Assembly (NCBI GenBank): GCA_905250885.1
Contig: CAJNOQ010000033.1
Location: forward strand, 8,431-72,430
Source: Didymodactylos carnosus
Lineage: Eukaryota; Rotifera; Eurotatoria; Philodinida; Philodinidae
DNA: 64,000 nucleotides
Direction: 5' to 3'
In this document: positions 14,401-26,966 of the stretch, in pieces
Layout of the letters: the number at the start of each line of letters is the position of its first letter
How positions within the stretch are numbered: the first letter of the stretch is position 1
The notes under the pieces: generated by a model
Databases searched by the model: none
Told to the model about the DNA's origin: nothing
The model's input: the letters and a program-made list of their open reading frames with translations, nothing else
Program-made: the position numbers and the translations under genes

Positions 14401-17400
14401 AGATAAAATTTGTAGAGAGTCTATAATTTGTTTTTATTCATTACTCTATTATGAAGTAAAGTTCGTATTTTATGTATACGCTTAACTTAGAAATTTTGTT
14501 AGTGAGAAATTTACTTTGAAAGATGACACGAGTAAGAAGATATAGTCTATCAATTTTATCTCCTAAACACAAGTGTTCTTCATATATTTAAGTTCTAAAC
14601 AACTATCCGTTGTTATTGTACATCTCAATTTTTTTTCTTTTATCTTAAATAATATCGACAAAAGTGAAAAAAATTGTGTCATAATAATGACAATATAAAT
14701 TTTGCTATCTTGTCTTATTTTGTATGGATATTTATTATTCTGAAAAAGTGTTCACTTATGCCATGAACATATTTCAAAAATTGTGGAGATGATATATCGC
14801 TATGACAGAGAGGAGGAACATCACCCTCATTGGGGTGTTGCCAATAATTAGTTTTTGATGCTGTGTTGAGAGATTTGTTAGATAAACGTATGTGTATGTT
14901 TCTACACATATTGATTGTTTAAAAACGATAACTTATGAGTGTACTTTTCTATTTCTTTCTATACTTGATATTTTCATCATGTAGTCTACATAGTTGGAAG
15001 TCTAACAAAAAAAAAACTATTACAGATAAACAAGGAATCTGGTCTATATATTTGTGTTCGTATATATATATATTCTTATTCTGTTAGCTTTTATCAATCA
15101 ACGTTTAAAGCTGCATCTTGTTTATCTATATATAAAACGTTTTTCTCTTGAACATCATAGGACGCATTTTTCTACTGATGAAAGATTTCTCATTATGCAC
15201 GAGATTATTTTCTTGATATGCGCAATGTGAGTGTTGCATCATCGCATTTAGACCACTATTATCGTTATTGTTATTGTTATAGAATGATTTATCTGTGAAA
15301 TATAGAAAAAACTTTGGGTTAATTTACAGCAATTCTATCACATTTATCCAAAACTCATCACTTGAGAACGTGAAGATTTTAGAGATAGATCATGTCTCCA
15401 TATGGCTGTTGCATCAACAAACTTCTTTTAAAAGTACTGGCATTATGATATTCTGTTCACTCCAAATTTGACGTATTGAGTCAGATAGTCAATGTTAAGG
15501 GGACTCTAAACACTCAGACTGAAGAAATCAACAGTGAGATGTGCCTTAACTATTTAATATTGTGGAAATCATTTTTTATGATGCGATCCTACAACAAGAT
15601 AACTTAATGTATATATTCTCAACTATGTTGAGAGAAAAATTAGAGAAAGACAATCTCGCAATCTGTGCCGATAGTAAGAGTCAGATCAAGTTTCCAAGAC
15701 TTTAACTTTTCTTTAACTAAAAAGTGCTTGTAAAACAATTTTGTTCAGTACAAAGAATGTCGAGTTTATACATCAAAATCAATTTAAAAAGTAGAAATAT
15801 TATCAATTTTTGGATTCTCAAGCGTTCGTTAAAAACCAACTATCATAAATATGGAGACATATCTTGATGAAGATTGAGTAGTTTTGTGGTTTTTGATTCT
15901 TGTGCAGCGACCATATGGAAATATGATCTATTTCTGAAATCTTCACGTTGTCAAGTGTTGGGTCATGCATAAACGTGATACAGTTGCTGTAAAATATTGA
16001 TTTACAGAAAAACGGTAGTGACTGATTTTGACGAGAGACGATTCATTATACATCGGTATAGGAAATATCTCATCCAAATATCATCATATGACCGTAAAAT
16101 AGAGCTTTCATAGACTTTTTAAATTTTAACCCATTTTTTAGTGAAGTAATCATTTTGATTGAATTATTTTGAAGTTAGCAAGTGTAGGACGTATCATTTC
16201 CGAACTGAGTTCAGATACAATCAATAGTGAATGAGGTTTTCAACTTCACACGTATGTAGAGTAAATAGTGGTATTTAGTTATACATATTTTTAAAGATTT
16301 TATCATTTCAAGGTGATGTTTTTTTCAATAGCCTATATCGATTTTTTAATGATCTAGTTTTACATCATAATGTTTAATATACATACGTACTCATACGAAT
16401 TAGTCAACCATGAGAAATGTTCCATTACCTTTTGAAGAGTGAATTCGTAACATCGAACATAAAAAAAAGAATAATTTAATTAAAAAATAAGAAAAAAAAT
16501 CATAGTTGTCCAGTACATTAGAATGGTCAACATCGTATATGACGATAGATGTATGCAAAAACGTTCAAAGGTGTGACGACAATCATAAATTCAAAATGAT
16601 GTACGAAAAACATGATAATGAAAAATGATTAAGAGTAAAATTGTTATAAATTATTGTAATGGCTTAATTTATATACTGAGACAAAACATGCTAATTGAAA
16701 TTGTAACAGAGAAAACATTAAATTTGTTTTCTAATTTTTATAATAAATGCACGCAGAAAGCAATACTCTCATACTTAAGATATAAAAAGAATTTTGAAAT
16801 AATAAATATGTAGCGTAGAAAAATATAGACGAATCAATAGTCTCTAGTTGTTAAATATAGACTGATTTATTTTATTTTGTTTCAGATCCATGTGCTCGTT
16901 TGACTTGTAATAATGGCCGATGTGAAGCAGATCGCGGAACTGCATATTGCCGTTGCTATACTGGCTGGACTGGTCCCGACTGTGCAACACCATCCGGTAA
17001 GTACAAGATATTTTCACATATACATCAATAAATTATGATAATTTTTTTTTAATATAAAAATATGTAGATGCATCATGCACATAAAATATATGTGTAGTCA
17101 CGTGTAGTTCATAACAAAATTGTAGTTTATTCTAATCAATGTTGTAGCTATCTGCATACTGATTAAATCTTTAGTTTAAGAGATAATTAGTTATTTTCAA
17201 ATTACAATACTTTTTTCATAAATTTTATTTCATAATCATGCTAAGTTTGCGTCACCAGAGTGTAAAACTTTGAATCAATTACAATATTTTTAATCTTAAT
17301 AAAAACACTCATAATAAAGAAAGATATTTTCATTTTTCAACATATTTTTTAAATATTAATTGCACATCTATAGATATTTGTTCACGAACAAATTGTAATT

Positions 17401-20400
17401 ATGGTACATGTATAAATGAACCAAATGATCAATATCGGTGCGAATGTTCGGTTGGATATGAAGGCCGAAATTGTGAACGTCAAGGTAGACTGAAAAATTA
17501 TTTTTGTTTAGTTTTGTTAGAGAAGAACCCATTATTTTTTTAGTTGACCCATGTTTAACCCATGCATGTTACAATCAGGGTGTATGTATCGTGCAGAATG
17601 GTCAACCATTATGTCGTTGTACATATGGTTATACCGGTCATGATTGTTCTCAGTTACAGGATGGTAAGCGCGTATGACCATCGCGTTCAGACTAGCGTGG
17701 AATGTACCTGATTTTTTTTTGTCCAATAGTATGTCAGACACGCCCATGCACACAAGGTGACTGTGTTTTAAATTCAAACGATCCACGTGGTTACTATTGC
17801 ACGTGCTATCCCGGTTATTCCGGTGACAATTGTGAATTAGTGACACAAGGTATAGAAAGCATGTTTGATGTGTGCAAACAAAAAAAGAGATTTTAAAAGA
17901 AAAATTTTGCATGTTAATCGAGAGAATATTATACTATTCGTGCATGAGTTATCTATTATTATTGCTACAGTTCAAAATTTGTTTTAGTCTTTTTTTTTTT
18001 CCGTCTTGTTCGTACACACATTTGTCAATGATTCTTGTATTATAGCAGCATCTTGTACAAATATTAATTGCAATCATGGTTATTGCATAGTGGATAAACG
18101 AGGAAATCCCCACTGTGAATGCATCTTGGGATATACTGGAGAGATGTGTATGATAGAATTGTGTGAGTAATATAGAGTAAAATTGAGTTTATAAGTTTCT
18201 GTATTTATATGCATTCTAAAGTTGTTTTCTTTCTGTCTGATTACCATGAAATAATAATTATTCACTCTTAACTCTAATGAATTAACTATCATTTACGCAA
18301 CTGTCTTTCTTTTCAATTTATGAAGTCAATTGTGTCTACATTACCAACTAACGATAGAACGTTGTTATGAGACTAAACAGAATGTTAATGTATATTAATC
18401 ATCGTATAAATGTATGAAGAGCACAAAAAAAAACAAAAAAAAAAGAGAAGAGGAGTATACTCTGCGTGTATGATGACACCAATTAGATATACATGTAAAT
18501 GTGTGTGTGCGTGGATAAAAACACGTTATCGCCACTATCAACGATGATAAAAATAAATACACAATCGCGAAGGTGTGGGCAATTATGTAGCGCTATAGTT
18601 TAAATAGCTGCCATTTATTAATATATTTCGAGGATTAGATCACTCTGTGATGAATGGAAAAAACAACAGAAGAACTATGCATATGTATACATTGTTCATA
18701 ATAACATGACTGAGGAATTTCTGTTAGATAGAATATAAAAAGAAGGATATAATCAACCGCTCAATTATTGGGAAATAGAACAACAGTTGTTCAACATAAA
18801 TATAATTTTTATTTATGAACATACTATAACGATGATAAAATTCTTTTGCATCTAATGACTTATATGTCTTTATAAAACTTGCTTTCTTAAACATATTAAT
18901 TTAAATAATCCAAAACTCAATAATAGATAAGGTTACGGTACTTACAATCAATGAGATTGCTCATCATGCTTGACAATCTATATTTGCTTAAATGGATAAA
19001 TGATTTATTACTCTAACCTTAATAAAGAGGTACATCCCGTCATATCATCCTTCTTTTTCTGGCTGGAAAAAAATGGATTTATTTTATTTTAAAATTGCTG
19101 AATGATTATTAGCATACAGAGGAGTGAAGATCCTTTAATCGAAGGATAATATTTGTGAAAATTATTCAAAGTTTGATTAAGTTTTTTTTCTTCTATCCAC
19201 TAGATAACAAAAGGTAGCTACCTGTTATTTTGATATTTTAGTAGTTTACTCTCGGCTGTGCATTTTTTTTGAACGCTTGATAAAATTTAAGCCGTCTCAT
19301 GAATTGTATTACCCAGTTCAGTAGGTTGGCTATAGAGAGATCTATCTGTACATCATGGTTAAATATACACGCAAAACACACATACATTGCATGGTAAAAA
19401 AAGGTCTGTTTGCTTGCTCACAAACACTGAATTATTTGGATTAACACGGCTTATATATAGATATTTGCACAATTATAGTCACTTAATTTTTATTTAAAGC
19501 ACGTGCTTTAAACTGTATGATATAGGGACTGATCGAGTTCATTATAAAATTTTTTATAGTATAAGAATGTTTTGAATTAAACGTATGTTGGCTTGGAAAA
19601 TTCGACACAATTGTATTTTCTATTTTAGTTGATCCATGTTTGAGATATGATTGTTATGGTGGCACGTGTCGAAATGAAGGTGGAACTGCCCGATGTATTT
19701 GTCCAACAGGACGATTTGGAAGTAAATGTGAAGGTTAGTGCACATTACAGTACTTTTGACTAAAAATATTTATAGTAAAACTTAAACTACAGTAGAATTG
19801 ATCATATCATTTAGATTTTTTTCATTTATGTTCTAAAGTAGTCATGTCATTTTTTTCAGATGATGTTTGTCAAGTATATCCCTGTCTCAATGGTGGACGT
19901 TGTATTCCAGAGGGTCATACCCGACGTTGTGATTGTTATCCACCATATCAGGGAGAAGATTGTCGTGAGAGTAAGTTTTTCTCTTTTAATGTAAAATAAC
20001 AGATAATATTTGAGACTGGTTTTTTTGATACCATTCAGCACCACCTGTTGATGCATGTGTTGGAATGAATTGCAATCACGGAGTATGTCGAGGTGGTTAT
20101 TGCGAATGCCCACGAGACTATAGTGGACCCTATTGTGACATTCCTAGTATGTATTTTAATTACGATCCATTTCAAAAATAGAAACATTGTGGATATTTTC
20201 TGAATAGCTTTTTCTTCAGAAAACGATGAAGCTCTGTGGATTTTGCCATTCAAACAACAAGTGATTCACCTTCTTTATGATTTTTTGAAATTCGAAAGCA
20301 ATTTAAATTAACTTTCACCAGACTACGATTTTTTAGTTTTCTGTGAAGATAATCAAAAAAATAGAGAATCTGTTTCTCCGAATTTAGATTTGCAATAGAT

Positions 20401-23400
20401 TTTGAAATTTTTCTATGAAAGCAAACACTGTCACGAGATTCAGTGTGATTGATAGCGTATGTTTCATTCGTTTTTGAGATTCCAACAGATCAAGTTAAAT
20501 CATTCCTGAAGCTCTCGGAAAATTTGTACTTAGATGGAGAGGGCAGATGAGTTTCATTTTGTACGGAATACTCTTGGTTATTTGTCTATATCAAAAAAGA
20601 AAAATATTTGTATTTGAAAAGAAATTTTTAAACGTATATTTTTATGAAAAGATATGTATAACTCTTGGTTGTTAAATAGCGAAATCTACAGAGCTTCATC
20701 ACGTTTTTAAGAAAAATTAATCCAGAAAACATCTATATTGATTCTATTTTGAAAGGGTAGTACTCTCATTTCATGTTTTCTTCCATTAAAAAGTATTTAC
20801 TTTCAGCTGACCTATGTGCTGGTATAAATTGTGGATATTATGGTGATTGCCAAGAGGGACGATGCATTTGCCGAGATGGATATAGTGGAGCGTACTGCGA
20901 TATCCTACGTACGTTGTCTGATAGATTCAAAAATTTTTCATTCATGTAACATCATTTCTATATGTTTATAGCAATTCCAATTCCAACCGAAGCACCTAAG
21001 CCAAAAACGACACTTCCCTCTCTGGCGGTAGGCATACCTGTTCAACAGACAGGAGGACTATTAAAAAAAAACGGACAATTAATTGATTATGGTCGGATTG
21101 GTGGAGGTCGAGAAAAACACATTGGTTTTATATTAGCGATTGCGTCTGCGTTTATGTTATTGCCATTGGCAGCTATACTAGCGGCAAGAAAATGTGCAGA
21201 CGGAATGTGTATTCCAGGTGGTCCAGTAGGCTATGTACCGATTAAAAGAGGTAAGAATTAGTATTTCTGTTGTCTTAGAATGTTTTTAAGAATTTAAAAT
21301 TTCTTCAGGTGTATCTGCAGTGAGTCAAACAGATGGTGGACAATTTCAAAATAATGGTATGAATTAAAAACTGTTCATCTTGCTTATTTTTTAATAAATA
21401 TTAAATTTTATTTTAGCGTTATATGACGGTGGTCCACGAAATGCTCGTGATTTACAATTGGTTGATGAGCGTGATGGATTACTAAGAGGAGATAATGCCG
21501 CAGCAGCTGCAGCTGCAGGGAAAACCGAAACAGAAAGAATCGAACGTATACATGGTAAGACTCAAAAATAAGCCAAATTTTTTAAGTTGATTTTTAAGAG
21601 GGATTTAATTAAACGAAACATTGTATCTAAGAAAAATACATGAAACAATCAATTAGACCATTAATTTTGCCCATTTATAGAACGAATTGTAGAAAGTGTT
21701 TATCCAGATCAATATGCTGGCGGTGTATTTGCCTACCCGACAATGTCATCATCATCAAGATTTGGAGATTTTTCTCGTGAACAAGCTCATCAGAGTGCAT
21801 CTTATTCCGACAGAAGAGGTCAATTAAAATTGTTGAGAGCATCATTTTGAAAAATTTAATCTGTTTGCTTTTGTTTTCATGTGCATGTGTAAGCTTGCTA
21901 GAAATGGCGATGAATTTTTTTATTGTCCTGTATATAAAAAGAAAGTGTCGTAATTTTGTCGATTAGAAAAGCATGTTTTAAATATGGCTTTTTGTTTTAT
22001 CAATTTTTGAACGCATGAGAATATTTTGAATTTCTCTTACACATAAAATCAATTATAGATACTTTTTGTTTAGAACGATTTGTTGACAGCGGTTATGCCG
22101 GCGATGGCCTTGTTTATCAACCTCCGCCTATCGGCGATTTTGGATTTGGTGTTCCTTACGGTGTACGAACTGGTGGAGGAATGGACGGATATCGTGTTAA
22201 TGAAACATTAGAAACATGGGAAGGCGGCGCTGGAGGTTATACAATGGATTCAATGTTTGGTGGTGCTGGTGGTGAAAATATGACAACCGATTATGAATTA
22301 AGTAATATCAATACTGTCAGTATGACGCCAAATGGAAAATATGCGATTGTTGGACAATCACAGGGACCACCACAAATATGGGATGCTGTGGTTAGTAGAT
22401 ATTTGTCATTTTTTGTAATAGCTCAAAATTTGTTTCTATCTTTGTGTAGAATGGTCAATTGGTATCGAGTTTACAAGGTTCATGTAATAATTGTACCAAA
22501 GTCGCATTAGCTTGTAATGGCACTCTTCTAGTTGGCTTAGCCAGTGATGGTCTCGATGCTCAACCATGCGTATTACAAGTAAATTATTGTACTTTTAAAC
22601 ATTCAATTCAATAGTTTCTTTTTTTCTTTTTCTGTTTTAGATATGGGATGTAAATACTGGTAAACCGGTTCAATTGACTCATCAAATAAAATGTGCAACA
22701 TTTACATTAAGTAACAATTCAAATAGTTTAGTAATGGCCGGTAATCAAAAATATGGACGTGGTATTTCTGTTGGAATATTAGATTTAGGAAATTCTGAAT
22801 TAATAAAAGAAATCAAATCGGATACTCATCAGTCATATGGAAATACACCAAGTTTTATATCTTTAACACCCGATGAACGATTTGCAGTTGTTGGATGTCA
22901 AGCATCCGGAAATATTACAAACTATGTTATATTTGATTTAACAACGAATCAAGAATTAGTACAACCATTATCGATTGCTCTAGATTGTGATCCAAAATGT
23001 TCAATAGTATTAAATAATGAACAAGTATTAACTGGTACAAGAAATGGTCAATTATTATTATGGGATGTTGCATCATGTAATCGTACTGGTTCATTGACTG
23101 AGAATGGACAACAACCACATAGAGATCGTATAACTGATGTAAAATTATCACCTGATAAACAATTTGTTGTTAGTGTAAGTGCTGATGGCACCGGAAAAGT
23201 ATGGGATACAAACACAAAAGAACTTGTGTCAAAATTATTAGGACATAAACGAGAGGTTTGTATATTTGATTCTTTTTACAATGATCAAACATACAGTATA
23301 TAGTTTATATTTATAATGTGTTTTCTTTTCTTTTAATTAGATTACATGTGCATGTATATCAACAAATCAACTTGTAGCCACTGGATCGAAAGATCAAACG

Positions 23401-23565
23401 ATATGTTTATGGCGTTTACAAACAGGACAAAATGCATCGACCATGCCGATAAACATGGTTCCTATTGACTTACATATTGCTGCACATAATCGTACAATAG
23501 TCGCTATTGGAGATAATAACGAAAGACAATTATTAATGTTAAGAATTGTCGCTATTCAACGATAA
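11464..23565 (+). CDS. single-pass EGF-repeat receptor with intracellular WD40 propeller
   Basis: Twenty exons give 1,076 residues: 11464-11566, 11927-12037, 13004-13126, 16886-16996, 17374-17484, 17544-17663, 17730-17849, 18046-18162, 19629-19733, 19860-19970, 20039-20146, 20807-20908, 20972-21250, 21309-21356, 21417-21554, 21681-21818, 22074-22390, 22450-22578, 22641-23255, 23341-23565. Residues 1-22 are a signal peptide (MSINFSIFIILISFISNVYS). Exons 2-12 each encode one six-cysteine EGF module, eleven in all, every one phase 1-1. Exon 13 gives a Pro/Thr stalk, a membrane segment at about 498-519 (IGFILAIASAFMLLPLAAIL) and a stop-transfer ARK. The cytoplasmic part has an Ala run and a Gly-rich linker (exons 14-17), then seven to eight WD40 units from about residue 730 to the end, with blades ending PQIWD, LQIWD, LLLWD, GKVWD and ICLWR. 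EGF arrays bind ligands or matrix; WD40 propellers dock proteins. I do not know a named family with this order, so function is inferred only from domains. Introns 3, 8 and 11 are the long ones. A donor of the upstream LamG gene has the same phase as the exon 2 acceptor. Confidence 0.88.
12361..12382. repeat. (GA)n microsatellite
   Basis: Eleven perfect GA units in intron 2 of the EGF-WD40 gene. Confidence 0.95.
15321..15997. mobile_element. fold-back (MITE-like) element in intron 3 of the EGF-WD40 gene
   Basis: The arms at 15321-15404 and 15911-15997 are imperfect inverted copies, about 80 percent alike. They share blocks such as AACGTGAAGATTT, ATAGATCAT and the inner end CCATATGG. About 500 bp lie between the arms and show no coding capacity. 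Terminal inverted repeats with a non-coding core point to a non-autonomous DNA transposon; its superfamily and target duplication are not clear. Confidence 0.7.
20168..20756. mobile_element. fold-back (MITE-like) element in intron 11 of the EGF-WD40 gene
   Basis: The arms at about 20168-20258 and 20667-20756 are inverted copies over roughly 90 bp with small indels. The best block is GATGAAGCTCTGT, inverted at the right side as ACAGAGCTTCATC. The core does not code. The element sits between the exons for EGF modules 10 and 11 and makes this intron longer than its neighbours. Confidence 0.65.
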
Positions 23566-24897
23566 ACGGTATACATATATTTATTCAATTTTATTATTAT
23601 TCAAACTTCTCCCAGTGGTATACAAAAAAACGTTTAATTCTGTTTTTTTTCTTCAAGAAGCATTTTATTCGACCTTGACATGCTTGTGCAACTATATTCA
23701 TCAGTTATTTTAAACACAGTGATCAAAATATCTAACAATAAGTATCTGAACTCTTTCTCTCATACACATACATACTCACCGCTTTATCAATTTTGTTATT
23801 TTTGAATATGTTTTTATATATCTGTATTTTTTTCTTTTTTTTTGTTTTATTCTTCAAATTTGAAATTCATTAGCGTTAGTAACAATGGTCAGAAAAATAT
23901 TTACAGGATCTAACACTTGATTATACAACTGAGCATTCAAAGAATATACGAATTATCTTCTCTCTTTTTTTCCCGCTTTATGTGCAAAAACTTTTAAATT
24001 TGTTTTTTCTTCTGTATTTCTTGATTCTTAAGATTTCTACTCAATGTAGAAGAAATTGTTTTTGGTTTTGTGTAATCTTGTTCTCCTTCAACAATTCTTT
24101 TTTCTTTTGAAATGTATGTGTATGTGTGTGTGTGTGTGTGGCTCTGTGTTACTTATTTTCTAGAGTAACTCTCGTTATTTTTGTTTCGATATTGTTTCTT
24201 TTTTTTCTCTTTTTTTTTTTTTTTGGTTAAACACAAGAGCTGAATATACGGACACCAAAATCATCGTTTAAGTCATTGACAGATATTTCTATCATTACTC
24301 CTGTCTAATGTATATTTTGTGTTTATACCATTTTCTTTTATATCTTTCAAAGTTATAGCAAATTTCACATATCCTGTTAATATAGAAAATCGAACAAATG
24401 TTTTTCCATTATATTCAAATTACTATATAGGACAGCTAAAATGCGAATTAAACTTTTTTCATTATATTTCGGCCTAAATACTTTTGTATAATAAACTAGA
24501 TCATTTGTTTTTTATATGAAAGAATAAAGCAGTATATATATATATATATAGCTATTTTCTACAATCATTAACTAAATTACCAATATCTAGCAAGATAATT
24601 ACGAAAAAAAGAGATTTTTATTTAGAAAAATATATAATTAATAGTAATTAATTAACCATCGTAAATTTGTCATCAAGAAGATGCTTTATCACTACGGTGG
24701 TTCTGTATTGAAAATTGTATAATTTTATAAATTTGAAGTAAAGGAATTCTTGGTACTATTTATCATCCTCTTTTTATATTATTTTGCAACTAATATGTTG
24801 TTCTGATGCTACAAGTTAGACTCTACGTTTGATTCAAGAACAGATCTTTTAATTTTAAGATGAAAGGTTTTCTAGTGAAACTTCTTGTAAGCAAAAT

Positions 24898-25031
24898 CTT
24901 GACTTCTTGAATTTTTTTAGTAAGAGGTTGATAAGAAAATGTAAGAATTCAAGAAATCTCAAGAAGTCAAGATCTTGAACAACTTGTAATTTCTTGACTT
25001 CTTGTACCCCAAGATCTTAATTAAGATCTTG
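24898..25031. repeat. AAGATCTTG-rich inverted repeats with a 22-bp perfect palindrome
   Basis: CTTGACTTCTTGAATTT at 24898 recurs inverted near 24945-24975 (AATTCAAG, AAGAAGTCAAGATCTTG), and the forward form appears again near 24990. At 25010-25031 the bases CAAGATCTTAATTAAGATCT plus TG form a perfect 22-bp palindrome. This looks like a nested or tandem fold-back remnant. Confidence 0.65.
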
Positions 25032-26751
25032 AGTGATTAAATCTTGTATCCAAGATCTCAGAAATTTTGGAATCATCGTTTGTTTTACACTCTTGTGTAA
25101 AATATAAGTGCGAATATTTTCACATTTAGAATAACTTCGAATTTTTTCCTTCTTGAGCATAGTTGTTTAATGAAAAGCCTATGATTCTATATGGTCGTAT
25201 ATCTAATGACTATGACTGTCATAAATAAAACTAAAATGTAAAGAAAATTTTTCACTTAAAACCTTGCAACATTTTGAGTGGATTCGCTCAAAATCTTGAA
25301 ATTTCTATTTCCAAGATCTTGCGTACATGAAGTTTGACTAGGGTGGTTCTTACGTGTTTTGATTAAAATTAAATCAAGGATTGTAAGTAGTTCGTTTATG
25401 TACTCTGATAATTATTATTATTATTATTATTATTATTCTATTTTCTCTCTCTTTTTAATGGTTCACTTGCAAGACGAGAAATTTTTGGTAATTTTACTGC
25501 TGACAATATGAGAAATGATAAAACAATTAACAATAAAATACCTTGCAAAATGAAAATAAATCCATAAAACACTCAGTTCAATCGTTTTTTACTGCTATGT
25601 AATCAGTCATAACTCAGTTGATTGGGTATTATCCAACATAAAAATAAAGTATCATTAATGGTTCGTACCATGATTTGTTTGAGTACATAGCTCAATCAAA
25701 GAATTCACACAGAACATGGAAATCTATAAATCTTGAATTAATGACTTCCCAAGGAATATTAATCCTTAACAGGATGATGTTACTTTCTATGTTCATTATA
25801 ATAAGGTTAAAAATTAAATGATTTAGCGTGTGATTTCTCGACTACAGTTTGATGTTTCGATAATCCGATTTGAACGATATGACACTTTGTTCGAACTTAA
25901 TCGTTATAAGTTGTTGCGTAAACTAATCAGTCTTCAAGTTAAAATTATAATCTTCAAAAGAAGATCTATACGAACTTTTTTGTTTATTCATCTCGTTTAA
26001 AATTTTTTCTTATAAACACGTACGCATATCAAAACTATTACTTTTTCTTTTTTATTCTGATCACCCGAATGTAAATATTTTGTTTATCACTACTACATAG
26101 ATTTTGATTATAACAGTATATAAACATATTGCCTTTTATGATCGTTATTAAATTTAATCTTTGCATCATAAGAATGGATATTACACATTAAATACACAAC
26201 AATAAATTATTTATAGACATTCATGAGATAAGTGTGTATTTACTCCGACGCTTGACTGTCGAAAGGGAAAGGCGTAAGAAAATATGGTACAGTATATCGA
26301 AAGATATTTAGGCTTGAAATGAACAAAAATCTAAGAAAAATTGGTCTGCAGAGGATACCGAAGAAGAATGATCATTTTGTATCACAAGAGGAAAATTCAG
26401 GAATCAATGTTTTGTTGAATTAGAATAAGACTGCTCGAGAATAATTCTCAAAACTACGCACATCAAACAGTGTGCATCTAGCGGACATTAGGTGAAAAAA
26501 TCAAAACTGACTTATAATGGAATGGACCTTTTCAAAAACGGACTTAAAAATGGATTTTCCGGATATTTCCCATTTTTATCGGCTCAGAAACTTTTCTATT
26601 TAATAATAATGACATATTCAGACTCAATGCAAGAAACTGCATCGAATGATATGCGATTGGCGGATTTTTTTGAGCAAAAACTTGTTGGATCTGACGAAAC
26701 GCTAAAGTCGAAGCATAGAGCCACAATTTTGGCGAAGGATTTTGATATTTG

Positions 26752-26800
26752 CTATAGCTAGGTATGCACCAGTTTTTAACTGGTGCATACCTAGCTGTAG
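26752..26800. repeat. near-perfect 23-bp hairpin with 3-base loop
   Basis: The left arm 26752-26774 and right arm 26778-26800 are reverse complements with one mismatch, sharing AGCTAGGTATGCACCAGTT, around a TTT loop. Stem and loop are tight enough to extrude as a cruciform or fold in RNA. It may be two transposon ends joined head to head, or a tiny palindromic insertion. Confidence 0.85.
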
Positions 26801-26851
26801 AAGCAGTTCGAAAGTCTATAAACACTTTTTTTATAGGTTTTCAGATATGCT

Positions 26852-26966
26852 CTTTCCAATGGTGCGCTTTATAAAGTTCCAGAATACTTATGTGTGGGTT
26901 TTCTATAGACCGGGTCTCTATAGATGAAAGCCTCTTTGGACTTTTTAAAACACACCATTGGAAAAC
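26852..26966. mobile_element. small fold-back element, 115 bp
   Basis: TTTCCAATGGTGCGCTTTAT at the left is matched inverted at the right end (ACACACCATTGGAAAAC), with arms of about 28 bp and a few mismatches. The centre holds a second small palindrome around GACCGGGTC. It has no coding capacity and is probably a short non-autonomous DNA element. Confidence 0.65.

Noticed and set aside
17532-17912. 126-residue minus-strand frame
   Set aside because: Antisense shadow of EGF exons 6 and 7; the plus strand gives perfect EGF cysteine spacing.
22927-23151. minus-strand frame over WD40 exon
   Set aside because: Shadow of the WD40 coding strand.
26492-26825. Overlapping open frames on both strands next to the hairpin
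   Set aside because: No recognisable family, both end in or at the hairpin arms; probably part of a small transposon.
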